In this document: positions 22,440-33,381 of the stretch, piece by piece
Position numbering within the stretch: position 1 is the stretch's first letter
How the letters are laid out: every line of letters begins with the position of its first letter
Origin: Globodera rostochiensis
Lineage: Eukaryota > Nematoda > Chromadorea > Rhabditida > Heteroderidae
Length of the DNA stretch: 64,000 nucleotides
Direction of reading: 5' to 3'
NCBI GenBank assembly: GCA_018350325.1
Contig: JAEVLN010000022.1
Coordinates: forward strand, 1,009,105-1,073,104
Notes under the pieces: model-generated
Seen by the model: only the letters and a program-made list of their open reading frames with translations
What the model was told of the DNA's origin: nothing
The model's database searches: none
Program-made: the position numbers and the translations under genes

Positions 22440-24054
22440 TGCAAAATGGAAACATTGCCAAACTGAGTCTGGTGTTGATCAGGACTCGGACTCCCGATGC
22501 GTTACCGACGTCCCGGAAATTCCTGGGATTTGGGCCCCGGGTGCCAAGTCGATCGGAAAATTCTTGGCATTGGGCCCCGGGTGCCAAATCCCAACTCGGG
22601 AAAATTCCCGAGATTAGAGCCCCGGGTGCCAAGTCTCCACTCGGAAATTTCCAGGCTTTTTAAGTGTCCGGAAAATTAAAGGTCCTGAGCATTAAAACAA
22701 TGGCCATAAGAATACACGCCGAACTTGTTGCCGACACGGCTGTTCGGCCTTCTGTCCGGGCCATTGCTGTGGTGGCGGCGGCAGCGCATTTTTGAAGGGA
22801 TTCTGTTTTTGCTGAATGTGTTATGGGTGATCAATCGCTTTTGCGGTCCCTTTTATAGTCCCCGCGCATCGCTCGGACGACGACGAACCCTCCGGATGAT
22901 CAAATTTCTGCCTGGCGGCGCAACAAATAACCGAGAGTTTTATTCGGGAAGTCCGGTTCTTCTTCGTTCAACTGCACAAATCTGCCGGGGGGGGGGGGGG
23001 ACAAATTGTGTCTCTTTTTGCTGACCACCCGGGGAACCCCCGCGCTCATTTCACGCCGATGGCGCCAACTCCATTCGCCCATTGTCTTCTTCTGTGGCCA
23101 CAAAATCGCCGCTGCTGCTAACGGACTTTCCCCCCCCCCCCCTCCCCCTCCGATTCCCGATGATTTTGTTTGTCCATTTGATTAAACAATTTTTCGTTCA
23201 CTGTGTTCCTCTCTCTCATCCCTGGCGCGGTGGATGGTCCGTCCACACTCCCCTCTAGCGAAAGTGAGTGACCGTGGGACGGGGGGGCCGGGGGGGAGGG
23301 GGGAAGACGGGGCCCCGGGGGGGGGACCGGATGTGTTGGACGGCCTTCGCAGTGGCGGCGACTCACATTGTTTCCGCTTCATCGTCATCATCTTTATCTC
23401 CTCCATTTTTTGTGTTAACGTGTCAGGTTTGCTGCTGAAGAGATTCCTCGGCCACATGAACACAAATTGTACGGATGTGTGAAAAAGTATTGCTGGTAGG
23501 GGTTGGGGTAGGGGGGGGGGGCTAAAACTGAAAGATGGCACATATTGCCGTTGGCATAAACATATTCCCTCGGGGGTTTTCTTCCATATCAATCATTCGC
23601 TGATGAAAGCACAAACAAAAGGGAAAAGCAACGATCAGCAGACCTCTCAACCAGCATGGTCGACAAAAGCAATAAACAAAAAATAGAATTCCCGCCGTTC
23701 CCAGTCCCGGAAAAAATTGGTGGCCGGTTGGTCGTTTCATCACTGAGTCCTAAAAGCAATTTGCTACAACTCTTCTTCATATGCCTGAACTGCTTGGATA
23801 AGTTGGACTGGTGTTCTGGCGCATGCAAAGCCGTTGGCTTACAATCCCCCAGTCAATGGTGGCGGCGGTTTAAATTTTTTCTTTTTCCCGCTGCCGTAAA
23901 TAATTCTTGGCGAAATGTTTTTATTTTTTAAAAATTTAGAAAATGATCAAATTTTGGGTACAGTCAAAATCAGCATTCCATTTTTTTGTGTTATGGGGAT
24001 GGAATTAAATGCTTTCTGTTGGTTTATGCATGAAGATAAATAGTAAGTACATAT
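22440..24054. other. gap with repeats and a possible broken minus-strand gene
   Basis: At 22530-22640 a unit with ccccgggtgccaa repeats about three times. On the minus strand between 23050 and 23790 there are open stretches with protein-like composition (KPDTLTQKMEEIKMMTMKR; EGSVDGPSTAPGMRER) separated by G/C runs. One stretch continues in a shifted frame across the run at 23130-23142 (KSVSSSGDFVATEEDNGRME). This may be a real gene with homopolymer errors or a decayed one. I could not assemble it. Confidence 0.25.
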
Positions 24055-24548
24055 CTAAATTAACGCATTATCGAAATGCTGTGAATTAGAGCACAAATGA
24101 TGTTTTTGGGAACAGCTATCACACCGTATCGACAATAATTCAAAGTCTGATTTCATGTCAGACGATATGGACGCAAGGTCCTCTTCACTTTCATCGTCAT
24201 CCAGAACTGGAAGATCGTAAAAATGTGGCGGTTGCTGCTCCATGTCGTAATCCGTTTGCGTCTGTTGTTCGTCAATCACCGCCGTCAGCTCCTCGGAATG
24301 TTTAGTGGACGCTTTCCGTTGTTTCTGGCGCCTCGGCTTGTAGTACGTGAAGTAGCACAACGTCTAAAAAATGCAATAAAAATCTTTCCCTGAAAATTGT
24401 TTCAATTAAAACGCACCAGCGAAACGAAGGCGAGCAGCGCCATGAACGGCAAAATCAAAACGACGACGACAATCGGCACGTTGACGGGCGCCAAACGTTC
24501 CTTAAAGATTACCGCATCATCGGTCGCCAAATATTTGTTGTCCATCAT
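24055..24548 (-). CDS. small single-TM protein, copy A of a palindromic gene pair
   Basis: Two exons (24417-24548, 24055-24363) give 146 residues, ATG at 24546-24548. The N-terminal 24 residues (MMDNKYLATDDAVIFKERL start) are extracellular or lumenal. Residues about 25-49 form a transmembrane helix rich in Val, Leu and Ala, followed by a basic stop-transfer YYKPRRQKQRK. The acidic tail has DDDESEED and two Cys near the end. The first exon, the intron and the first about 23 residues of exon 2 are nearly identical to the inverted copy at 25484-25881; the tails differ. No family is recognised. Confidence 0.75.
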
Positions 24549-24663
24549 TTTCAAGGTGAAAGCTAAAATTGCGTTGATTAAAATGTTAGAATGTCCTACA
24601 CGATTTTACGGAGAGGGTTTACTAGAAAAAATAAAAAAATGAAGAAATTGACTCCATTTTATA

Positions 24664-25226
24664 CAGGGTGCGTAACTAAAATAATTAGGGGTATGTCCCA
24701 ACAGCTAGTTAGGCAGGTTAAAGGCATGCAGAAGCTGGGACTTCTAAAATAAGGACAGTGAAGGTCAAAAAAGATTTCGCTGGCATTTTTCTGGCAAAAA
24801 TAAGGTCAGTAAATTTTTATTGCATGAAATGTGCGTTTTTTTAATCATATTTCTCTCCAGCGACAACAATTTACTAAACATTCGGGGTTGGAAATTGCTC
24901 CCATGGATCGAAAATTTTTTGATCGACTCAATTAGGTAAGAAAACAATAGAAATTGGATAAAAATGAACAAATATTGTTACATTTTTGGACATTTTTTAA
25001 GCGAAAATTCAAAAAAGAATGAAAATTAACAAATTTGGCCATCTGTCTTAATATTCAAATTTAAACAAAAATTCTTCAAAAAGCTCCAGAAATCTCAAAT
25101 AAAGTACAAAAAAGGAGAGATGCCCCAAATAAAGTACAAATCTTTAAAAAAAGTACTTTTTATTTTTTAAGGCTCGACTCTCAAAAACAGTACAAATCTT
25201 TAAAAAAAGGACAGTTACGCACTCTG
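24664..25226. mobile_element. 563-bp TIR element between the palindromic genes
   Basis: The left end cagggtgcgtaact and the right end agttacgcactctg are inverted copies with one mismatch. The interior is AT-rich with no convincing ORF, so it is non-autonomous. It fills much of the spacer between the two inverted gene copies. Flanking bases do not give a clear target duplication, and the superfamily is not assigned. Confidence 0.6.
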
Positions 25227-25483
25227 ATTTTATGTCCCTATCTCCTATTAAAAAGGTGTTTCAGCTAACACTTTCCAATCACAAATTTTTTTTCATCGCA
25301 AAGCTCAAAGCCTACGGATGGCGACTTCCTTTCCGCTCCAAACTTCTCTTTTACAATTATGCCTAATTTATAAGGATAAAGATTCCTTAATTAAAACAAA
25401 AACGAGCTTTCAGACTTTATAATCCTGTAAAAACAAATTTTTTACATTTTTAATCAACAAAATTTTAGATTTTACCTTGAAAA

Positions 25484-25881
25484 ATGATGGACAACAAATA
25501 TTTGGCGACCGATGATGCGGTAATCTTCAAGGAACGTTTGGCGCCCGTCAACGTGCCGATTGTCGTCGTCGTTTTGGTTTTGCCGTTCATGGCGCTGCTC
25601 GCCTTCGTTTCGCTGGTGCGTTTTAATTGAAACAATTTTCAGGAAATGATTTTATTGGCATTTTTTAGACGTTGTTCTACTTCACGTACTACAAGCCGAG
25701 GCGCCAGAAACAACGGAAAGCGTCCACTAAACATTCCGAGGAGGCGGTGATTGGCAAACGACAGACGAAAACTGCTAACGCCATGGAACAGGAGGAGCCG
25801 CCATTTTTCCCTCTTCCATCGGATTTTGAGGTTTATGACGATGAACCGATGCCTTTGGAGCTGCTGTCTCAACACCATTAG
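25484..25881 (+). CDS. small single-TM protein, copy B of a palindromic gene pair
   Basis: Two exons (25484-25615, 25669-25881) give 114 residues. Exon 1 and the intron (gtgcgttttaattgaaac... to ttttttag) match copy A almost base for base in inverted orientation, as does the 5' flank with its taatcaac...attttag acceptor-like stretch. After KHSEE the tail is different and shorter (ending PMPLELLSQHH), so the two proteins share ectodomain, membrane helix and juxtamembrane basic segment but not the cytoplasmic end. Both frames are intact, which argues that both copies are or recently were functional. Confidence 0.75.
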
Positions 25882-26361
25882 TATTTTTTCGTGCGTGAAT
25901 TGTATTGCTAACGATTTGTTGTTCCACAAAACCATTTATGCTTTTAATTTCTGTCGTTTCGATGAGTTTTAATATTGATACCCCTAGCATGTATAAGCAT
26001 TTATGATTAAATTGGAGAAAACAAACATCTCTGATCGAAGAATACAGTCCAAAAGTCTCTTGGCTGAATGAGATCCTGTGAATGGAATTTCAATCATTCA
26101 AAAATTATTTTGTGGGTGGCCAATGCTGTTACGGCTTCTGTTGGGGGTTATCGTCTCCGTTGACAATTACCCCCCCCCCCCAATTCGTTTTCTGCAAAAT
26201 AAACATTGCCAGAGTCGCAATGTGATGTGGTCTCCCTCATTTTGCCCCTCGTGCCCGCCCATATATGTCCACTCACCACAACTCCATACAAATAATCAAT
26301 CCATTCATCGTCCACCCCCATCCCCCCCCCACCCCACCCCATCCCATCCATTCCGTTCAAA

Positions 26362-29222
26362 ATGTTCTTCTTCACCCCTCTCCTGCTGCTGCTCGTCGTC
26401 CCCGCGTTTTGTGCTGCCACACCGCCCCAACCCGCGGAGCCCCCAACGTTGGCACTTCGTCTTTCGCCCCGGGGCCTCGCCTTCTTCAGCTCCATTGGCC
26501 ATCATATTGTTGAGAAAGAACTGCCTGCTGTGCGTTTTCCTCCAATTTCGTTGCCCATCAATGCGGGCCCGGGCAGCGGTAAGCGCTTTCTCGATGTTTA
26601 AGAGACTGATCACGGATCACAGTCCTCCCGGAGACTGATCACTCACTGATCACAGCCCTTCCGGAGACTGATTAGCCCTACCGGAGACTGCTCACTCACT
26701 GATCACAGCCCTCCCGAAGACTGATCAGCCCTCCTGGAGACTGATCAGCCCTCCTGGAGACTGATCAGCCCTCCCGGAGACTGATTAACCCTACCGGAGA
26801 TTGATCAGTCCTCCCGGAGACTAATCAGCCTTCCGAGGCCATTGTAAGCGCCGCATTCCCTCGCATTTCCAGGCCGTGTGTATGCCAACCATCTTCGAAT
26901 CCCTGCCGACCATTTCCAGTCTCCCCATTTCCGCTTCAGTTTGACGCCGCCAAATGCGCTTCAATTCCGCTCCCAAGATGGGCACATCAATGTGCGCGGA
27001 CTGTGGAGTGCGCGCTATTATCTCCTCAACATTCCGGTATCAAATTCGGCGCATTTGCCTGACCCCGAACTGCTCGCCCTTGTTGCTGATGTCCGTCCCC
27101 CCTCCCTTTGTTCGGCCAGTTCTTCTCCAGTGGATGGGTTGATCTGTTGGCCACCGACATCCGAATGCTTTTGTCCATGGGCCTTGTCCACTCGGGTGTA
27201 CATCCCCAGCTGCGCATGTTCAACTGCACGGCTGACAGTTGGCATTTTGAGCCAATATGGCGACATAATTAAGTCTTTCTCATGTTCAGTTGGCCAAATG
27301 GACGTCCAAATTGGCGGCGGAGTGGTGAGATGGCATTCAAACAGTTGCTGAACCATAACCAATTCCGTCCCCAAATTTGACAGATTCCATGGCTCGTCAA
27401 TTTGTTCCGTGCTGAACTGAGCGAAACTCTGCGCGAAACTTTGCACGATCAGGCACAATTTTTTTGGCATTACAAAGATTGGATTTATGGACAATTCCGG
27501 CATTTTTTTTTGCCAATAATTACCCTAAAAAACATTTTTGCAGCTTTGTGCCATCCTTCAAAATAACATTGTCAGCCAACTGAACACCTTGTTGGCCTCC
27601 TTCCCCTTATTGCTTCCAATTGGTGACGGATTGTTTGTGCAATACGCATTCAGCCAAGATGCGCAAGTGACCGGGTAAAGCGGGGAAATTTGCGGTGGCC
27701 AATTAAATAGAGTTGGCACCGCCGACCCCCAAAACCCCCGACAATTTTGGCTCCCTCCCCGACCCCCGATAATCTCGGTCCCCGGCAATTCCTCTCCCGA
27801 CAATCCCGACTCCGGCACCGAGACTACCCCGGTCCCCGACTTTTCGGCGGGTGCCAACCCTACTTTGAAATTTCGGCACACAATTTTTGGCTACAATTCT
27901 CTTAATTTTGGTACCCAATTAGGTAACCATTTTTGGCTCATTCCACAGCTCGACCGTTTTGTCTGATTCACTTCCCCCTCCCCCCTCTCCCTTTTCAGCA
28001 CATTTCTTCAAGCGTCCGCTTTTGTGGAGCTGTCCTTGCCGGACAGCTTGGCCCCCGTGCCGTCGGCATGTCCGCTGTCTGCCCCCGCTTCCCTGACGTT
28101 GACGCCACCCGCCACCGTGCCAATGGCGTCTCTGTGGATGGACCGCACTTTGCTCGACTGTTTGTGCCGTTCAGTGCACCGGTCCCGAGTTGTTCAATTC
28201 GTCATTGGCCCTTCTTTTGACGGGGGACATTTTGCCAAATTTCTTCGAACAAGGTAAGGAAATGTAATGGATATGTTCAGCACGAGATCCGGTCAACCCG
28301 ATTTTAATTCCGGCTTAAAGAGAAATCCCGGCTTAAAATCCGATCAATCCCGATTTAATTTTGGCTTAAACACTCGGGAAATCCCGGCTCGAAATCCAGG
28401 CTCTCCGGGGTTCAACAGTAGGACGCCAACGCCAACCAATTTTGAAGTGCAAAAGCATTCGATCAGAGTGATCAAAAAAGGCTTAATTCGACCGGACACC
28501 TCCCCCTCCTCCCATTCGCTTCTCTCATTTAGTTGTGCCTTCTTCCAATTATGCATTGGCCGCTTCTTCCCCATTCTGGCGCGATCCCAGCCGGACCAAC
28601 AGCTTGACCTCCGCTTCCACAGCGCCAATGTTCCGTCTGTCCGTTTCATGCCAGCCGAAAAGTCGCTGAACCTGACAGCCGCTCTGTTCATGGACATGCA
28701 CATTCATCCATGGACTGAACACGCTGACCAAGTGCTTGCTCGTCTGGAGATGAACATCAGTGCCGAGTTGGAGCCCCGACTTGAGGATGGTCGGATGGGG
28801 GGATCGCTGAAGGACGGAATCATGGTGGGTAATTTTGTTGCAAAACATATCCGATTCCGATCAAATCCGACTGATTGATTCACTGCAGGTCCAGTTTGCG
28901 GAGGTGAACAGCTCCATCGGCAATTTCTCCCAAAAGTTTTTGGACACCTTTGACCTTTTGTTCAAGGTGAGTGTGTTGTGCCATTTGGTGGAAGCAAAAG
29001 TGCCAAAACCCTCCCCTCCCCGTGTTTAAGCCGGTTCTGGAAGTTGCTCTCCAATCCGTCCTGCACGTCGGCATTCCATTGCCAACGCTGGAGGGCATCA
29101 AAATGGGCAATGCCAGCAGTTTGACGGTGCTGAACCGGGAGTTGAGGGTGGACGCCGAGCTTGTTTATGCCGCCGATGGGAATGTGACGAAGGCGTTCAA
29201 TGATTACCCTTTTACATCATAA
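26362..29222 (+). CDS. BPI/LBP-family lipid-binding secreted protein
   Basis: Ten exons (26362-26578, 26873-27036, 27120-27237, 27290-27324, 27384-27452, 27544-27674, 27999-28253, 28533-28824, 28889-28966, 29031-29222) give 516 residues in phase. A signal peptide (FFTPLLLLLVVPAFCAA) is followed by the BPI N-terminal pattern LRLSPRGLAFFSSIG, NVRGLWSARYYL, the long GWVDLLATDIRM strand, FNCTADIGQMDVQIGGGV, PWLVNLFRAELSETL and SQLNTLLASFP. The second barrel has CIGRFFPILA, DLRFHSANVPSV and the C-terminal GIPLPTLEGIKM. Members bind lipid or lipopolysaccharide in two barrel pockets and are expanded in nematodes. Intron 5 is GC-AG (CAG|gcacaa). A broken copy of the last two exons lies at 34903-35135. 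Confidence 0.88.
26600..26835 (+). repeat. about 20-bp tandem repeat in BPI intron 1
   Basis: Units close to ccctcccggagactgatcag are repeated about ten times, some extended by a gatcactcactgatcacag segment. The array fills almost all of the first intron. Its gatca-rich composition recurs in other introns (for example 11440-11510). Confidence 0.8.
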
Positions 29223-29469
29223 TATATCACATAATTCACAAACAACAACAAGTTCGAGACGATCAAAATTTTCTCAATTTTTTTGATTACGAAAAAATTG
29301 GCAGAACATTTTAGGGGGACCATTCTCACCGAATTTGGGGTTCATTTGAGAAGGAGTTGTTCTTCCGACACTTTCTCTAATTATGCTTCAAGTGTCCCCG
29401 CTGGTTCAGCCACACTTTCTCTGCGCCCACTCACCGGTCGTCCCCTGGGGGGGGGGGGGGCAGGCCCTT

Positions 29470-29850
29470 GGGGTCAGGGATGGAGACGACAACCCCTCCC
29501 GGGTCGGGGATGAAGACGAACAACCCCCTCGAGGTCAGGGATGGAGACGACCAACCCCTCGGGGTCAGGGGCTGAAAGGGATGGAGACGACGACCCCTCC
29601 CGGGTCGGGGATGAAGACGAACAACCCCCTCGGGGTCAGGGATGGAGACGACCAACCCCTCGGGGTCAGGGGCTGAAAGGGATGGAGACGACGACCCCTC
29701 CCGGGTTGGGGATGAAGACGAACAACCCCCTCAGGGTCAGGGATGGAGACGAACAACCCCTCGGGGTCAGGGGCTGAAAGGGATGGAGACGACAACCCCT
29801 CCCGGGTCGGGGATGAAGACGAACAACCCCCTCGGGGTCAGGGGCTGAAA
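29470..29850 (+). repeat. 101-bp minisatellite, about 3.7 copies
   Basis: The unit contains cccctcccgggtcggggatg and gtcaggggctgaaagggatg, and repeats at about 29490, 29592, 29693 and 29794. Because 101 is 2 modulo 3 it yields several repetitive ORFs (for example with DPSRVGDEDEQPPRGQGW) that I do not treat as genes. Confidence 0.85.
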
Positions 29851-30111
29851 AACCGTTCTAAAATTCAGTACCAAAAAGAAAAAATAGACCATTTCAGTAC
29901 TGGTCCCGGTATCGTCCAACCCTAGATTTTTGTCGAAATCTACTCTTCAAACTTAAGCGAATCAGATAGATTGTTGTCATTTGTTCAGATTACCTATTTA
30001 TAAAATATCAGCGCTTCACTATGCCACCGCTCCCAGACTCATTCGAGACTAAACTGGACCAGACTGAGCCGGCCAGACTCAATCACGCCCGCTCCCTAAG
30101 ACAACATCTCT

Positions 30112-30375
30112 TTAATTTATATGTAAATTATTCTCTCCGTTTCTTCGTTCTGTGCCGTCTCTTTGAATTTCATTTTTCTCATGTTTTACCTGCATTGTTT
30201 TATCGATTGATTTGATCAATGCGACTTTTTGTTGCGCCTCGTATGCACATTTTTGTCGTGCTTCCTTTTTGCCGCCCACAAGCTTTAAACAATAACTTTT
30301 TTGACAGTTAAACAAGTCAAACACTCCTGTACATGCATATCCATAGACGGCAAAAAAGAAAAAAACGAAATCCAT
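30112..30375 (-). CDS. candidate small secreted Cys-containing protein
   Basis: An ATG at 30373-30375 opens an 87-residue frame starting MDFVFFFFAVYGYACTG, which looks like a signal peptide. A short Lys-rich chain with several Cys follows. A donor (ATGCAG|gtaaaa) after residue 62 suggests splicing to an exon I did not find. Small secreted proteins are common nematode gland products, but nothing identifies this one and it could be chance. Confidence 0.25.
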   Translation of the reverse strand: MDFVFFFFAVYGYACTGVFDLFNCQKSYCLKLVGGKKEARQKCAYEAQQKVALIKSIDKTMQVKHEKNEIQRDGTERRNGENNLHIN

Positions 30376-30940
30376 TAATGCGATTTTTTGGCCAAGTGGC
30401 CTTGTAACATTTTTTTTAGTCGGCCATGGGTCGTTAGTAGGGACCGGAGACCGACCGGATTTTTCCGGGATCCGGGTTTTTTGCCCCTACCGGATATTTT
30501 TCGAACCCGCGAAAAACCCCACCGGTAAAAAATTTTCTAAATTGAAAATCCGGATCCTGAAATTTGATTTCACCAGTTCCCAGTCGTTAGTTTGAAAACA
30601 CATTTGTTTTTATTCAATATTTTGGCGTTATGCTTTGCTTTTTTTGCTTTTTTGCCGTCCATGTATTATTCGAAAATGTCTGAAGATGGTTTAATAGAAT
30701 CAAGGCGTTTAGACTTAAAAAAAAGTACAGCAAAACGCACCAAATGGCATGAAAATTTTCAAATAAGCACTTTTCGAGAAAAGATGAATCGGTGCTTTTG
30801 CTCGATCAAAGATTCGATAATGCCAAAAGGACCGGGTCCGCCAAACATGCCCGACCGGTCCATTCTTTCCAAACGAAAAATTGACCTTTTTTCAAAATTT
30901 GAAAATGAAAAAAATTTCAACAGATTGATTTATTTCTGAA

Positions 30941-32980
30941 ATGCTCAAGAGGAAGCGACCTAGAATGGACATTGGTGTTGTTGATCAACCAGGTCAAAAT
31001 TCCCTCGAAAATTAAGCTCTTGATTGTTTCCTTTTGCAGACAATTTGTTTAAACGTGCCGCTGAAATTGTGTATGCGGTGTCACACTTCAAAGAATTTTC
31101 TGAAGGACCCGCTGGCCAGACGAAATTAAGCGACGCGGTAAACATAAACGGTCTAAATTGGCGAGTCAAAATCGAGCACCGCGAGGGAGTTGGCATTCAT
31201 TTGCATTGCGATGGCGACCGAAACGGTGAGCAAACTCAATTTGTAAACGTTTTGGACCAATTCTTAATCTCGGACCCGAAATCGAACATTTTTTGGAAAT
31301 TCTATTTTTTCAAAAATAAATTTTGGCTTCAAAAAGAACGAATCGAGCATTACCCATTTTGCCTTTTTGTTGTAACTGTGCGCTTTTTGAACAATTTTGA
31401 GGCCAATTTGCTTTTTAAATTGAAAAATGTTCAAATTGGGCCCGGGTTCAAATTGGCCTAAAATAAAGTCGTTTCGGGACTTATGTACTCAATACAAAAA
31501 TAACTATTAATGGAAAATGACCGTAAACACTGCCCATAATAAAATACTTCAGACATCACCTGGGCTTGTCGCGCGGCAGTTCAATTCACCGTTGTTCCGA
31601 TTCCGTCCAGCAGTGGCAGCAGCGTAGCGAATGCAAAGGTCCGAAACTTGAAGATTTAACGATATTTGTTTAAAACAAGTTAGTCCAAAATGAATAATTT
31701 TTAGAGCCCAGCCTAAAATCCAGATCTAGGCATAAAAAATCTGGCCTGGATTAAAAATACATTCCTAAAGATGGTGCTTCTGAGCACAGCTGAAATTGTG
31801 TTGGATTTTATCCTCATTGAAAATTTAGTGACAAGTCTGACGGAAAAAGCAATTTGCTTAGATCCATATTCCGAATGGGCTTTTTCTAAAATTTCCTTTG
31901 GGGGGGGGGGGGGTACGTGATCCCTCGCACCCCCCCCCCCCCTAAATACGTGCCTGTTTTGCAGGTGGGAGAATTGGACGATTTTGACATTTATCGAGCC
32001 GGTTCTGAAACTACTGGCTTTCGCGAGTTTGCCAAATTTGCTGTGGGTATTTTAAATAAAAATTATCGAAAGAAAATTTGATTCATTTGTAGGATTTGAT
32101 GGATGAACGAAACGGAGTGTATAGCGTTGAGGCAGACACCGTGACATTCAAAGCTGAGCTAATCGTGGGCCGGCGAAAACAAATGCCGTACTAATTATGT
32201 TGTGTTAGTTCGAGGCGATTTTTATTTTTAGCGGAATATCGACCGAGGACGCATTGTTGGTCAATGGTGAGGCAGTGTACGTGAACAAACACGTGCGTTT
32301 ACATCAGGACCGTACCCAGAAAACTTTCGAGGAGGGGGGTAATAATTTTCTGCCCCCCCCCCTAGTTACGGGCTTGGTTTAAATAAATTGAAAATGTTTT
32401 TGAATTTTGACATTTTAGGTGTTGGCCGGTTATTCGCAATTTTTCCGTCCGTTGTTTTTTGGGGAAAATGCGGAGGAGGTTCCGAAAGTTCAAATTGAAG
32501 ATCCGGATGCCGTCGAACAGTTTGAGCGATTTGTCATCGCTACACACGACCCCTGGCGCATTGAGTTGAACGGTAAAAACTATATAAATTTGACGGTTTT
32601 GGGCAATTGCGAAAGAATTTAGACGAATGCGTAGAGGAAATTTTGCTTTTGGCAAATCAGTTCCAATTTGAGTCCGTTGTGAATCACTGTTTTGAATTTT
32701 TGATGGACGACAGCGCCAAATCAAACATTCGCAAATTCCGACTGGCAGATCAATGCGGGAATGTTATCATGAAGGTCCAAAATAAGAATTTTTTGACAAA
32801 ATTAATGTTTCAATCATTCAGAAAAACTTTTTGAATGCGATGACCAAGGACGACTTCGCTTGGAAAAATTATTTCAGAAATCGTTTTGATGAGGACAAAA
32901 TGGGAGTCGGTGCAAAAGAAGAGCTGAAAGAACGGCACAAGGAACTTAGGACACTGGACGAAGGCGGAGAAAATGCCTAA
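30941..32980 (+). CDS. MATH-BTB (BATH) domain protein
   Basis: Nine exons (30941-30992, 31040-31225, 31553-31638, 31965-32042, 32093-32187, 32232-32292, 32419-32572, 32623-32774, 32822-32980) give 340 residues in phase. The start MLKRKRPRMD is basic. The MATH domain spans roughly residues 30-165: NINGLNWRVKIEHREGVGIHL, then ITWACRAAVQFTV, and the DLMDERNGVYSVEADTVTF ending typical of nematode MATH domains. The BTB fold follows: [37 protein letters not shown] and [23 protein letters not shown] proteins act as substrate adaptors of CUL3 ubiquitin ligases. Introns 3 and 6 carry G/C-run insertions. Confidence 0.88.
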
Positions 32981-33381
32981 AGTCGGACGTTGATTATTCA
33001 TGTGTCTCTGATCTCCATCTCAAAAATAATTGTGACTGCCTAAAATAAAAAGTGGACATTTGTTGGGTTTGTTTTTTCCTAAGTTAGAGGTGCCGGTAAG
33101 TTATGTTTGTAGGCAGAACGAGTACATTTTCTTCTCTGGCATTGAGGGTGTGGGAGTTTTTTCTAAAGAAAAGAGTGCGACACACTGCTCTCTGTTGTCT
33201 TCACTATTTTTACCTTTTTCTCTGTCTAACAACGAAACCAATAAATCGAAGGCCTTCGAATAAAACGCCATCAACAGATTGAATACATTCCCAACAGCGA
33301 GTGCCCATCCCCCATTTTGGGTCAACATTTGCTCAAAGCTAAATTGTCTTCAACGATTCACTCACACCAAACCGGTTCACC

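Noticed and set aside
29383..29925. Repetitive ORFs with DEDEQPPRGQGW
   Set aside because: These are products of the 101-bp minisatellite in three frames; no start context, splice signal or homology.
30592..30939. 115-residue plus ORF just before the MATH-BTB gene
   Set aside because: It has no ATG at its start (TTG), ends two bases before the ATG at 30941 and does not join in phase; the short exon starting MLKRKRPRMD fits the MATH exon exactly.
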